Below, in pieces: positions 22,181 to 32,050 of a stretch of 64,000 nucleotides of DNA. The notes under the pieces are model-generated. The model did no database searches and was not told the origin of the DNA. It saw only the letters and a list, made by a program, of their open reading frames with translations. The DNA is taken from NCBI GenBank assembly GCA_020466095.1, contig CM035806.1, forward strand, positions 128,058,856-128,122,855, in the 5' to 3' direction. This stretch comes from Chlorops oryzae (taxonomy: Eukaryota > Arthropoda > Insecta > Diptera > Chloropidae). Position numbers and translations under genes: made by a program. The stretch's first letter is position 1. The number at the start of each line of letters is the position of its first letter.

Positions 22181-24309
22181 TACAGGGTGATTCACGAGAG
22201 CTAGTACATCCGGCGCAGGGTGATAAGGGATGTCGAGACCAACAAAAAATTGTATGGGAGAGGGGGGCCGCAAATGCAACCCCTGAGGAGTTACAACGCT
22301 TTTAAGTTTTTCTGCACAAAGGTTAAAAAAAAAATTCCCCCGCGTTTATTTCAATACTCCAAAAGAAAAAATTCACAGTTTTGAATAGCCAATTGCATGT
22401 GCTTTAAAGAAAAAAATAAATCTAGAGTCAAAACTTAAATGTTTGATGGAAATTTAAGTGAGGAAACACAAAAATTCCAAATTTGAACTCAATTTTTTCC
22501 AGTTTGGCAATTATTTTAGTATGAAAAAGGTCCAATTAACAGTAGTTGAAAAAACTTTTCCAGATTAACAAATTCATTACCTTTCTTTTGGTATCAATAT
22601 GTCGAACTAGTTTTTTTTTCCCCGATGAGAAAACCTTTGGTTTCCATTACAGAACCCGTACACAAAAACCATATCTGCGTATTCTTCATCCGAAAAAACC
22701 ATTTTTCATTAATACTGTTTTTTGTATTTTTAATAGTTGCAAAGTGTTGAGTAATGAGCCAAGCTTACTTAGCCCTAGACATAGTTCGACATATTGATAC
22801 CAAAAGAAAGGTAATGAATTTGTTAATCTGGAAAAAATTTTTTCAACTAGCTGTTAATTGGACCTTTTTCATACTAAAATAGCTGCCAAACTAAAAAAAT
22901 TGAGTTCAAATTTGGGAAATTTTGAGTTTCCTCACTTAAATTTCCATCAAACATTTAAGTTTTGACTCTAGATTTATTTTTTCTTTAAAGCACATGCAAT
23001 TGGCTATTCAAAACTGTGAGTTTTTTCTTTTGGAGTATTGAAATAAACGCGGGGGAATTTTTTTTCTAACCTTTGTGCAGAAAAACTTAAAAGCGTTGTA
23101 ACTCCTCAGGGGTGCATTTGCGGCCCCCCTTCAAATACAATTTTTTGTTGCTCTCGACATCCCTTATCACCCTGCACCGGATGTACTAGCTCTCGTGAAT
23201 CACCCTGTATATATATGCTATATATGCTTTTTCTTTTTTTAAATAAAGCGTTTTTAAATAGAGACGTTTAACAAATTTCTTCATTTTAATACCTACGGTA
23301 GACTTACTCATAGGTAAAAGTTTAGGACAATGGTACTTTGTCGACATAGGGCTCATAGTCTTCTACCCAGTTTAAACTTTTTGAAGGTTTAAACTTTCAA
23401 ACCATAGTCTTCTGGAGAGTTGAATCAGATTTATAAATTTTATATGAAAATTTTTGAAAAATTCAAATATATGTAGCAAAGGGGATTTGATTGAGTGAAA
23501 CCAACCGGCTTGAAGAGTAAAAGAATATATTCGAGAATTTAAACTTCGAAGTTCTTAAACCGAGTTGAAGACTACGACTCTAAAAATTTTAACGGTTTAC
23601 TTCCGTTGTATATGTATGTATGTGTGTACATGCATGTGCATATGAAAATCACTTGAATTGCCGCCCACTAGACCATCGGGTCTACCTTTAGATACCTTCG
23701 AGGAATCGATTTCTCAGCAATCACCACATTTGAAGGAGCTCAATTTATTTAGCTGCGGTCTTTTTTCTCCATTATGGGTTGTTGAAAAGACTGAGCATAA
23801 GTTCAACGTTTTCAGCCCGATTCGAAATATTCCCGCGGGATTTTTCCGTGCGGATTTGAAAAAAATTCTGCCCTTGAAAGCACACTGGAGAAGTGAATAC
23901 GAAGGAACTAAGTATTTTGAACATTTTTAAGCAAAGCTCATCACAACTTTTCTTTTATTGACGCTAACAATACTTCCATTTTCCGCGGAGAATGTTGCGG
24001 AGAAAATTTCGCGGGAAAAAACTCCCCGGGAATATTCACTTGGAATATAGGGCTGTTTAAGATAGACCCACTTCTATTACTCCCTTTCAATGTTTTTTTT
24101 TTTTTTTTTTATCGAGCCGCTCTCTTCGTTTCACATTGTAGCAACTTTTTCTCCTGCTCGCGCCGCATCTACTGGGGGACCATGAAAAAAGGCGAACTCG
24201 TGTTATTCAACCAGCTGCTGAGAATCCCTGCAATGTGCTGGACCCAAATATATTCCGTATGAAGCCAAAAGGTGTCGCGAAAACGAGTACGACCGGTAAG
24301 CATAAATGA
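20654..24309 (+). CDS. TPGS2: tubulin polyglutamylase complex subunit 2 homologue
   Basis: Coding exons 20654-20801, 20904-21071, 21134-21588 and 24142-24309 join with GT-AG ends and continuous phase to 312 codons. Human TPGS2 has about 300 residues. Signature segments are INWEQRHSVYLPEDMKKF then TDGFTLNWS, KSKIFELNNVNDVAKVCLIY, and HLGLPYWE, all with close human counterparts; the C-terminus NVLDPNIFRMKPKG matches the human NKLDPSKVFKSKNK region. The protein is a non-catalytic subunit of the complex that, with a TTLL ligase, adds glutamate chains to tubulin on cilia and neuronal microtubules; its fold belongs to the SMI1/KNR4 superfamily. Intron 3 (2.55 kb) holds nested inverted-repeat elements. 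A GT at 24296 could serve as a donor, so a longer 3' isoform is possible. It converges on viaf, stop to stop about 230 bp. Confidence 0.85.
21736..24037. mobile_element. inverted-repeat element in TPGS2 intron 3, with a second element inside
   Basis: The left end GAATATTCCCCGGGATTG and the right end (reverse complement GAATATTCCCGGGGAG) are followed on both sides by related text (GGAAGTATT, TTAGCGTCAAT) in inverted order. Additional inverted copies of the AATATTCCC motif occur near 21905 and 23830, so the ends have been rearranged. The element at 22183-23207 lies inside. Confidence 0.6.
22183..23207. mobile_element. 1025-bp foldback element with TA target
   Basis: Arms of about 430 bases are near-identical reverse complements. 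The ends read CAGGGTGATTCACGAGAGCT, with TA microsatellite outside both. The loop is about 170 bases near 22612-22785. Both arms carry CTCCTCAGGGGT-type and AAACGCGGGGGAA-type motifs. There is no transposase. Being inside TPGS2 intron 3, it is transcribed with the host gene. Confidence 0.88.
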
Positions 24310-24535
24310 AACGCTGAGTCGTCAGAGCATTTCCGGTATAAAAATTGTATTTTTGGCAACAAATCAAAGACAAATTTTTGTGTTAAAAAAAAAAAATGAA
24401 TACTTAAAAAAAATAAATATACAAACAATAATAAGATACACTGTGGTGTGTAAAACAAGTAAGAAGTGCATAAAAAATGCGCTATGAAGTTCTTGAACAT
24501 TTCCATTCGCACAGAAAATTTCTCAAACTGAAGTC

Positions 24536-25443
24536 TCAAAAGAAATCGTCAGCTTTACTTTCGAGGTCAGCGAGCAATTTATCGCGAATTTGAGGACGTG
24601 GATCTTCTTTGATATCCGTTTCGATAGCACCAACCTGTCCCAGCATCCATTCTAATTCGTCCAGCGTAAGTTTTTCGCCACGCAAATCCAAGGGACCAAT
24701 GAATTGCTTTTTCATTTGACCCTCATAGTACACAAATATTGTTGGTAAGTTCTTATCGGGGAAATTTGGTATACACGTTGTTGCAATCGAACGCAGGAAC
24801 TTTGTTTGTGGAAAACGTATTGCCAATTGTTGCATATGATGGTGTAATAATGCACACAATGGAACACCATTCGCATATAAATGTAATACAACCCAAATAC
24901 CTTCGCCAGCTTTTGTGACTTCGTTAACATAGTCTTGGCCAGAGATTTCTACAACGCTTCCAAAACGTGCCTTCTCAGATGCTGCCATCATTTCGGCAAT
25001 ACGTTTTCTACGATATTCTTCCAAAATGGCTTCATCTTCCGAATCTTCAAGTTCATCTAGTTCATCGAGATTCATCTCGCCAATATTCTTACTACGTCCA
25101 TTTTGTAAGTCTGTCCGACGGTTTATGGCATCATCGATCATAGACTGAATTTGTTCTTCTGTCACTTCAGCCTCTTTTGGCTTTGGTGGTAGTATGCCTT
25201 TTGCTCGTAGCACATCATTCCATTCGGTATCATCGTGTTCGTCCTGTAAAAAAATGGGGCCGTATGAAAATACCATCTTCAACTCATATAAAACAAATTC
25301 GAGAAAAATGAAACTTTAATAGTTTCCAAAAATAGCATACTCGTGTTGCTTCTTGTTTACATTTTTTCTCCAAATACGGCAATTGACTCAAATTTGCTTC
25401 GACCTTTTCAATACATTCCGCTCTCTCATTTACTCACCTGCAT
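24536..25443 (-). CDS. viaf: viral IAP-associated factor / phosducin-like protein 3
   Basis: The exon 24536-25243 encodes 235 residues beginning DEHDDTEWNDVLRAKGILPP. Family members start MQDPNxDTEWND, and a matching upstream exon reading ATG CAG then GTGAGT lies at 25438-25443, with an acceptor (TTTACAG) before 25243. The total is 237 residues, the usual size. The acidic helical N-terminus (EEQIQSMIDDAI, LEDSEDEAILEEYRRKR) is followed by a thioredoxin-like fold (GIWVVLHLYANGVPLC, TCIPNFPDKNLPTIFVYY). Known role: co-chaperone of the CCT chaperonin for actin and tubulin folding, first named for binding IAP proteins. The in-frame ATG at 25282 lies in the intron and is not the family start. Confidence 0.92.
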
Positions 25444-25584
25444 TTTTCAGCTCTCTACAATTTTAAATCGAATAATAACTTAATTTGACTTTATTCTTAA
25501 TTAAAATTATAAATTTTCTAAATACTTTTCTAAAAATATACACTCAAATAGGGATATGTAGCGCTCTTATGACTCAGCGCCAGT

Positions 25585-26732
25585 CAGTGATGCCAACTGT
25601 AGGGAAATATCTTTTTTTTTGGGAATTTTTGAGAAAAAACCCGTCTGTAGGGAAAAAAGGACAGCTTTATTTTTATTTACTGCGATTACAATTGCATATG
25701 AGGACGACATCGCGATAGTAAGCAGGTCAAAAAGATTCATGACCGAAATCTTTAATGAGATAGCAGCACGAGCGAAAGAGGTGGGGCTCTGTACTTATTA
25801 ATGAAGAAAAGACGAAGTACATGAAAATATGTAAAGAAGAGGAAAGAAGACATGCCGAAAATATACAAATTGTGGAGTACACGTTCGGTGGAGTCGAAAG
25901 CTTTAGATATCTCGGCATGTTAATAAATAGCAACAATGGAATCACACACTGTATTCAAGACAGAATCATGGCTGCAAATAAATGTTTTTACGGACACGCG
26001 AAAATATTTAAATCTAAAATCATTTCACGCAGTGCAAAAATGAGAGCGTATATGGCAATCGTACGCCCAGTCCTATGCTACGGTTCCGAGGCGTGGACGC
26101 TGTCAACAACAGCGGAACAAAGAATAAGGGTGTGCGAAAGAAAGATGCTACGCAAAATATATGGGACCGTGCGAATGGATAACGGCGAGAGAAGGTGGCG
26201 CACAAAAGAAGAATTACTGCAGCTATGCAATGGCGAAGATGCGGTAAAATTTATAAAAGCGCAAAGATTACGTTGGGCAGGGCACGTAATAAGAATGCCA
26301 GACACCAGGCCGCAGAAAGCGTTACTAAACTTTGCACCGTATAATGCTAGAGCGACCGGCAGACCCCGAATAAGATGGCTAGATGACGTCATAGGTGATG
26401 TTAGAAAAATGGGAATACGAAACTGGATGGAGAGAGCAAGGAATAAGGAAGAATGGAGAAAAATCGTTGATGAAGCTCACCCCGAGCTGTAACGCTGATG
26501 ATGATGATGAAATGTAGGGAATTCTGATATGCACTTAAGTTTTGTGTGAGGAATGTGGAGATAAAATTTTTATTATACCCTGTTCGCGCAGCCTAAACTG
26601 ATTGTTAGCACTGCGAACCTTTTACTTTTTTGGTAGGGAAAAATGTAAAGATTTTTTTTTTATGCTTAGGGAATTTTGGAAGTTTATCGGAAGTTTGTGG
26701 GGAAAATTAAATTGTTCCTACTGGCAGCACTA
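25585..26732. mobile_element. hAT element with 8-bp target duplication, interrupted by a LINE fragment
   Basis: The left end CAGTGATGCCAACTG and the right end in reverse complement (TAGTGCTGCCAGTAGG) are hAT-like. The 8-bp duplication GCGCCAGT flanks both (25577-25584 and 26733-26740). TGTAGGGAA motifs repeat near both ends. The LINE fragment 25697-26512 splits it. A second CAGTGATGCCAG begins at 26737, overlapping the duplication, and may be another hAT end. Confidence 0.85.
25697..26512 (+). pseudogene. 5'-truncated non-LTR retrotransposon, RT C-terminus
   Basis: The reading begins EDDIAIVSRSKRF, the remains of the RT active-site region. After a frameshift near 25797 it continues 25821-26492 with YGSEAWTLSTTAEQRIRVCE, RLRWAGHVIRM, and TGRPRIRWLDDV. 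These are C-terminal motifs common to RTE/BovB- and CR1-like fly LINEs often annotated as craniofacial development protein 2-like. It ends in GATGATGATGATGA, the short tandem 3' tail of target-primed insertions. Only the last part of the element was copied. Confidence 0.85.
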
Positions 26733-26740
26733 GCGCCAGT

Positions 26741-27284
26741 GATGCCAGATGATATTTTTGAAAATCTGTAGATCCGCGGTCAAAAATCCGTAGATTTCGG
26801 TAGATTGCATATTGCAAAATCCGCATATCTTCAGAATTTTTTAAAGTTAGATCAGAATTTATAGTTGGCTGGCGAAAAAGAGCTGAAAATATATTTTGAT
26901 GAAGTACTTTTATTTATGCCAAATTTTCGTCAGTGTTTTTTTTTCTTCACTGGTCTGTAATTTTAGTTGCAATTTCAATATGCGATGAGTGAAATATGAC
27001 GAATCGATTCTGGCAATGCTCATTTGAATTTTGGCGTCAACATTTTTTCAAGAAACGGATTACAACTAGTCTAGTTTCGGTCTAGTTCCAACATGGTCCA
27101 AAAAGGACCTGTTTTTTGAAAAAAATTTAGTGCTTAAATTAGAATTTTTCACTTATTCTATACATAAATTTTCATCCAAATCGGACGCCATGAATTGTTC
27201 GGATTTTTTTGGTTTTTGGTCCATAACTCTCTAAACTTCCTCTAGATCCCTAAAAATTTTTTTGGGTTAATGTCTTATAATTGT
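26741..27284. other. possible further hAT debris, no gene
   Basis: It starts with a hAT-like CAGTGATGCCAGATG, with repeated TCCGTAGAT motifs. No matching right end was found. Confidence 0.3.
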
Positions 27285-28040
27285 TCAATATACCACTGTG
27301 GAAAATATAAGCACTATCAAAGCACTCTTTCTTTGGACACGCCACTGCCTCCATATACCGACTTTTGTTAAATTCTTTAAGAAAACCGCCCCTTTGCCAC
27401 ACCCACTTTTCAAAATTTTATGAGTTCTATTCGGAAGCTTAAATAAACGCTGAAATTCTAAATTACATTGAAATATTTCGAAAAAGTCCGATTTTGAGGC
27501 AGTTTTGGGATTTTTTGTGGCAGACCCTAGTACTGGCGGTACCCTTACTAATGGACCGATCAAAAAATTTTGAGATATGATGTTTATGGCTACAAGGGAA
27601 GCATACGAGCCAACTTTGGTTCCAGTCCCATTTGAATTTCGGGTGTAGGAGACAATTTTCGAAAAACGCCCTTCTTCCACGCCCACTTTTACAATGTTTA
27701 GAAATCACATAATTTGCCTTCGAATATGTTAAAATGTCAAATTTAATCAAAATATCTTGAAAAACTTCGGTTATAGGCAATTTTTGTGAAATTCATAACA
27801 GACCCTAGTACTGGAGATACCCCGAAAAATGGTCCGATCGGGTCCATTCTCGAAATTGTTCTTACTCATATCCCCGTTAGCACACTTACCAAATTTCGTC
27901 TAAATAGCTCAACTCCTTCGATAAGAAAACTGTATACAGACAGACAGACGGACATGGCAGACATACAGACAGACAGACAGACGGACATGTCTAAATCGAA
28001 TCTCTTAGTGACACTGATCATTTCCATATACATATAAGAT
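27285..28040 (-). repeat. dispersed repeat with GACA/GGAC tract
   Basis: It holds two similar halves (CCCTAGTACTGG..., CGCCCCTTTGCCACACCC and CGCCCTTCTTCCACGCCC) and ends in a CAGACAGACAGACGGACATG tract and a GATCATTTCCATATACATAT motif. It is related to 16080-16420. Frames on either strand are incidental. Confidence 0.65.
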
Positions 28041-28113
28041 TTTATAGGACATACGACAAATGTACTACTAAAGGGCTACGATCGGACGCCTTACGATAAA
28101 ATGCACACTCTGT

Positions 28114-28722
28114 CGGGCCTATTACGATAGTCGCCGTCCCTTGGAACCGCAAAAAATAGTGCGGCCAACGAATTCCTATTACCGTAGTCGCCCTTTTCGC
28201 GCCAATTTATTTGTCGTCGGCGGCATGGAATAAATTAGTGGCCGCAAAGAGTCCTTGTGGTTTTGCCGGCTATTTTTTAGAATTTAAGGAAGAAGGGAAG
28301 ATTTCGATAAATATTACCCTTTAAATAAACCCGTGTGGCCAAAGGGTTAGGCCAAAAGAACTTTTTACAAAATTTTAAAAGATTATAAGTTTATTTTTAA
28401 ATGAATTATTTCCCTTCAGCAACCTTAAAATATCCATTCTTTGTCTTAAAATTCTTCTCTGGTAATAACTTGGATTTCCTTCATTTTCGCTTGAGCTTCC
28501 AAATTTTTTTTTTGCTCTTAAAACTATGTCACACAACCAAATTTTCATAAGATTTGTTCTATTTTCCGAATAAAAAATAAAATTGCTACCAATATCATTT
28601 AAAATTAGTCGTCGTTGTCTCGAACTAGTACCGTAACAGCTATTAAGGGGCGAAGCGACGGCGACGACGACATCGTTCTTAAGTCGTCGACGACGATAGC
28701 GACGACAATCGTAATAGGCCCG
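28114..28722. mobile_element. 609-bp TIR element, ends CGGGCCTATTACGAT
   Basis: The left terminus CGGGCCTATTACGATAGTCG and the right terminus (reverse complement CGGGCCTATTACGATTGTCG) are inverted. Subterminal repeats of TATTACCGTAGTCGCC and of CGACGACGA-type sequence are characteristic. No target duplication is clear. A partial copy is at 15457. Confidence 0.7.
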
Positions 28723-29074
28723 TATATATCGGAAAGTAGAGCTCCTATAAAAAAATCTTGGCAGGAATCGAAAGAACTCATTTTGTTTAATAAAACAAAA
28801 TGCGACATACGATACCGGTTTTCTCAGGGGACGTTGTGTCGCCCGTATGACGAACCCTTGGTTTACGTTGGTTGGCACCGTTTACGTTTATTCATGTAAG
28901 GTTTGCATAAACTTAGTTTACAATGCTTGTAATAACCTTATTCATGCATGTTTTTCTTAATCTCGGTTAGCAAAAAACTTGTTTATGCAAGCTTTTCTTA
29001 GGCTTCATTTGCAAAACGCGTGTCAAAATGCTTGCTGGGATGAAACCACTTCTCCTTACGTATGTGCATATAAA
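28723..29074. other. no recognisable gene
   Basis: Repetitive-looking text (GCATAAACTTAGTTTAC, TTATGCAAGC) without defined ends. Confidence 0.25.
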
Positions 29075-29850
29075 ACAAGTAAGAAAGCTAAAGTCGGTCA
29101 AGCCCGACATTGAAATACCCAGCGTCTAGACATTATTGGCGCACCATGTTTTGCCTCTCCATTTCTGGGCGTGTCAATGGGCGGGCAACATACATTTTTT
29201 TCTACACATTTCATTCGCCTTGGTCAACCTATGTTGCGAATTTGAAGCTTCTACGCCTTTTACTTCGGAAGTTACGAAAAATCTCCATTTGTGGGCGTGG
29301 CAGTGGGCGGGCCACATACGTTTTTTTCTACACCTTTCATTCGCCTTGGTGAACCTATGTTATGAATTTGAAGCTTCTACGCCTTTTACTTCACAAGTTA
29401 CGATAAACCCTTATTTGTGCGCTTATTTGTGGGCGTGGCTTGAGGAGGACGGCATCCATTTTTTCCAGGATATGTCCCTTTTCGTAGTTCACCAGTACAC
29501 CAAATATCAATGAAATGTGTTGAGTGGTTCGCAAGTTACAAGCATTTTACTGAAAACACATTAAATTCATTTGTGGGCGTGGCAGTGAGCGGATGTCTCC
29601 CATTTCTACTTAGGATCATACTCGGATCCCGATATACCTGTGTGCCAAATTTTGACTTGGTTGGTCCAGCCATTTCGGAGGAGATCCAACCACGGACGGA
29701 CGTACACACAGACGGACATGTCTAAATCGATTCAGTTTTTGATCCTGATCAAGAATATATATATATGTCTATATCTACGGAGCTTAGTTCTGGCTGTTAC
29801 AAGATTTGCACAAAACTAGTATACCCTGCTTACGCTGGGTATAAAACAAA
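29075..29850 (+). repeat. GGAC-type dispersed repeat, fullest copy
   Basis: It runs from ACAAGTAAGAAAGCTAAAGT through AGTCGGTCAAGCCCGAC, ATACCCAGCGT, two copies of a GTGGGCGTGGCAGTGGGCGG block, a short GGACGGACGT tract and the 3' motif CGCTGGGTATAAAA. The starting motif recurs at 49053. Because both ends of the family are visible in two copies, this is the best reference copy here. Confidence 0.82.
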
Positions 29851-30845
29851 ACTTTTTATTTATTTATTTATTACTATTATATCCTTGACTTGACAGTTAC
29901 ATATAAAACTGCTATCGTCGCTTCTTTTCAGAGCATATCTATTATCTTCAAGAAAACAAATATTTCAGTTATTTTAATATGTTTTCCCATAGGGGGAATA
30001 AAGTAAGATTTATTATTGAATATAACCGATTTTCAAATCTCTTTACAAGTCGTAATTGTAAAATTTTACATTGAAATTATATAAAAAATTCGTATGTATA
30101 AAACAGTTGAGAGATTATAATAGCACTGTCGAGGTGTATGTGGGCCAACAGCAAACATTTATTTTTGTCTCATAAGCAATTTTGATGGCTAGGTTATTAA
30201 CGCGCCTTGGAAATCTGACAGCAGGATCTAGTCTCTTAGAGAGGCTGTTTAGCAGCGATAAAGACTATGTGGTTTTGTGACTAAAGATTTTTACGGAAAT
30301 CTGCTAATAGCTTAGCACAAGAGTAATTAAAAATCAGTTTTCACCGATTTTTAGGAATCTAAAGAAAACACACACCGCTTATATTATGTTATGTTATTTA
30401 ACAACAATATTAATGTGATAAAATAAAAAAATAATAATAAAGTTCTTTTCTAAACACTGGTACCTTGACTTTTTATTTTAACTAGATATGTATGTAAATA
30501 AAGTAAAATAAAATATTGAGACTTTGTGCTACGCCAAGAACTTTTTTCTGTAGAAGAAATTAATAAAAAAAAATATGATTAAACCTCTTTAGATTGTAAA
30601 AAAAAAAAAAGCAAAAACTTCCGTCCTATAACATCGTATAGTAATTAGAATTGATATTTTCTTTATCAATTCTTTGAAATTTCATATAGTTTTTTCAAAA
30701 GTTTTCCTTCATCTGTAACCGGGAAGCGATTTTAAAAGCCATTCATTGAAGGCATTGCAATTTTCAATACATATTTGTTTGAATTAAAAAAAAAAACATT
30801 TGCTGTGATAGAAAAAATTCTCCCACAATTGAATAAAAAAACAGT
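29851..30845. other. intergenic, nothing recognised
   Basis: AT-rich with TTTATTTATTTATT near 29860. I see no open frame above 60 codons and no inverted ends. Confidence 0.3.
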
Positions 30846-30847
30846 TG

Positions 30848-32004
30848 TATATGGGGCATTTCATGTGAAGCGGGCCACGCAAAATAGTTGATGTTCTGAA
30901 AATCGGCTCCATTATACCTCTAGATGGTTTGAAGTAGGGGAAACATTTTTTTGTTGTATCACCGTTAGTTTTCGAGATATAGGCTTTTGAAAGTTGATGT
31001 AATGAAAAATAAAGTTTTTTTCATGCCGTTTTTTGTATACGATAAAAATTTTTCTCAAAAATGAAAAATAGCAGTTTGTATAGGTAGTCTATTGAAATTT
31101 TTGATAATGTAAGAAAAATCAAAAAATTTTCAGTGTAAAACTGTGTAAGTGTAAAACAACCAGGTTGTTAAAGTTATTAAATAAGGTTTTGTTTGACCAT
31201 TTTAAACTTTTTTCTAATAAACATATTGTTACCATTGTTAAACATGATGATTTGAAACTTTAAAACCGTTATATTTATAAGCAACGCTCGTATAGAACTA
31301 ATTCAAATAGCGCTCATTACCACGCTCAGTGTGATATGTAAGTACTCTTATTACTGTACCTTCTAAACTAAAAGAGATCTTTTGAAACTTATACAGTATA
31401 TTTCTAACATTTCAGGCTTTAATTCGAAAAAAATAAAAAATCAAAGGTGACGAAGTTGTGTGTTTTGTTTTTAATTTTTCTTACATTATCAAAAATTTCA
31501 ATAGACTACCTATACAAACTGCTACTTTTAATTTTTGAGAAAATTATTTTTCTTATTCAAAACGGCATAAAGCATAAATTATTTTTCATTTCATCAACTT
31601 TTCAAAAGCCTAATCGGGCATGTGATCAGAAATTCGAATAACGACCTAGACAAACTGCTATTTCGATTTCGAGAAAATTTTCTTATACAAATGTAACGGC
31701 ATGAAAATAACTTTATTCTGTTCATATTCATCAACTTTCTAAGTCACATCGGGCATGTGACAGAATCGAATACGACAGAAAACGTTCGATTTCGGTTAAA
31801 TTTTCATACAAATGTAAGCGAAATCGAACGTTTTCTGTCGTATTCGATTTCTGTCACATGCCCGTATATCTCGAAAACTAACGGTGATACAACAAATATT
31901 TTTTGCCCCGCACTTCATACCAGAGGTATAGTTGAGCCGAGTATGAACAATTTTCAGAACATCAACTTTTTTGCGTGGCCCGCTTCACGTGAAATGCCCC
32001 ATAT
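30848..32004. mobile_element. inverted-repeat (foldback) element ending ATGGGGCATTTCA
   Basis: The left end TATATGGGGCATTTCATGTG and the right end (reverse complement TATATGGGGCATTTCACGTG) start arms of roughly 300 bases with matching AGATATAGGCTTTTGAAAG, AATAGCAGTTTGTATAGGTA and TAGTCTATTGAAATTTTTGA segments. The right arm is interrupted by a hairpin MITE and a duplicated, mosaic stretch. It lies just 3' of Sap130. Confidence 0.8.
31750..31864. mobile_element. hairpin MITE, copy B
   Basis: Nearly identical to 19265-19380 over its whole length, missing one A near the left end. It lies in the right arm of the foldback element, whose arm resumes exactly at TATATCTCGAAAACTAACGG. Confidence 0.9.
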
Positions 32005-32050
32005 ACAAAAAAAAGAGAAAAAGGATAAAAGAGCGAGGACACATTAATAA

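Noticed and set aside
25485..25801. Frames upstream of the LINE fragment as a separate small gene
   Set aside because: They cross the hAT end, a poly-T tract and the LINE start; only the LINE part has protein similarity.
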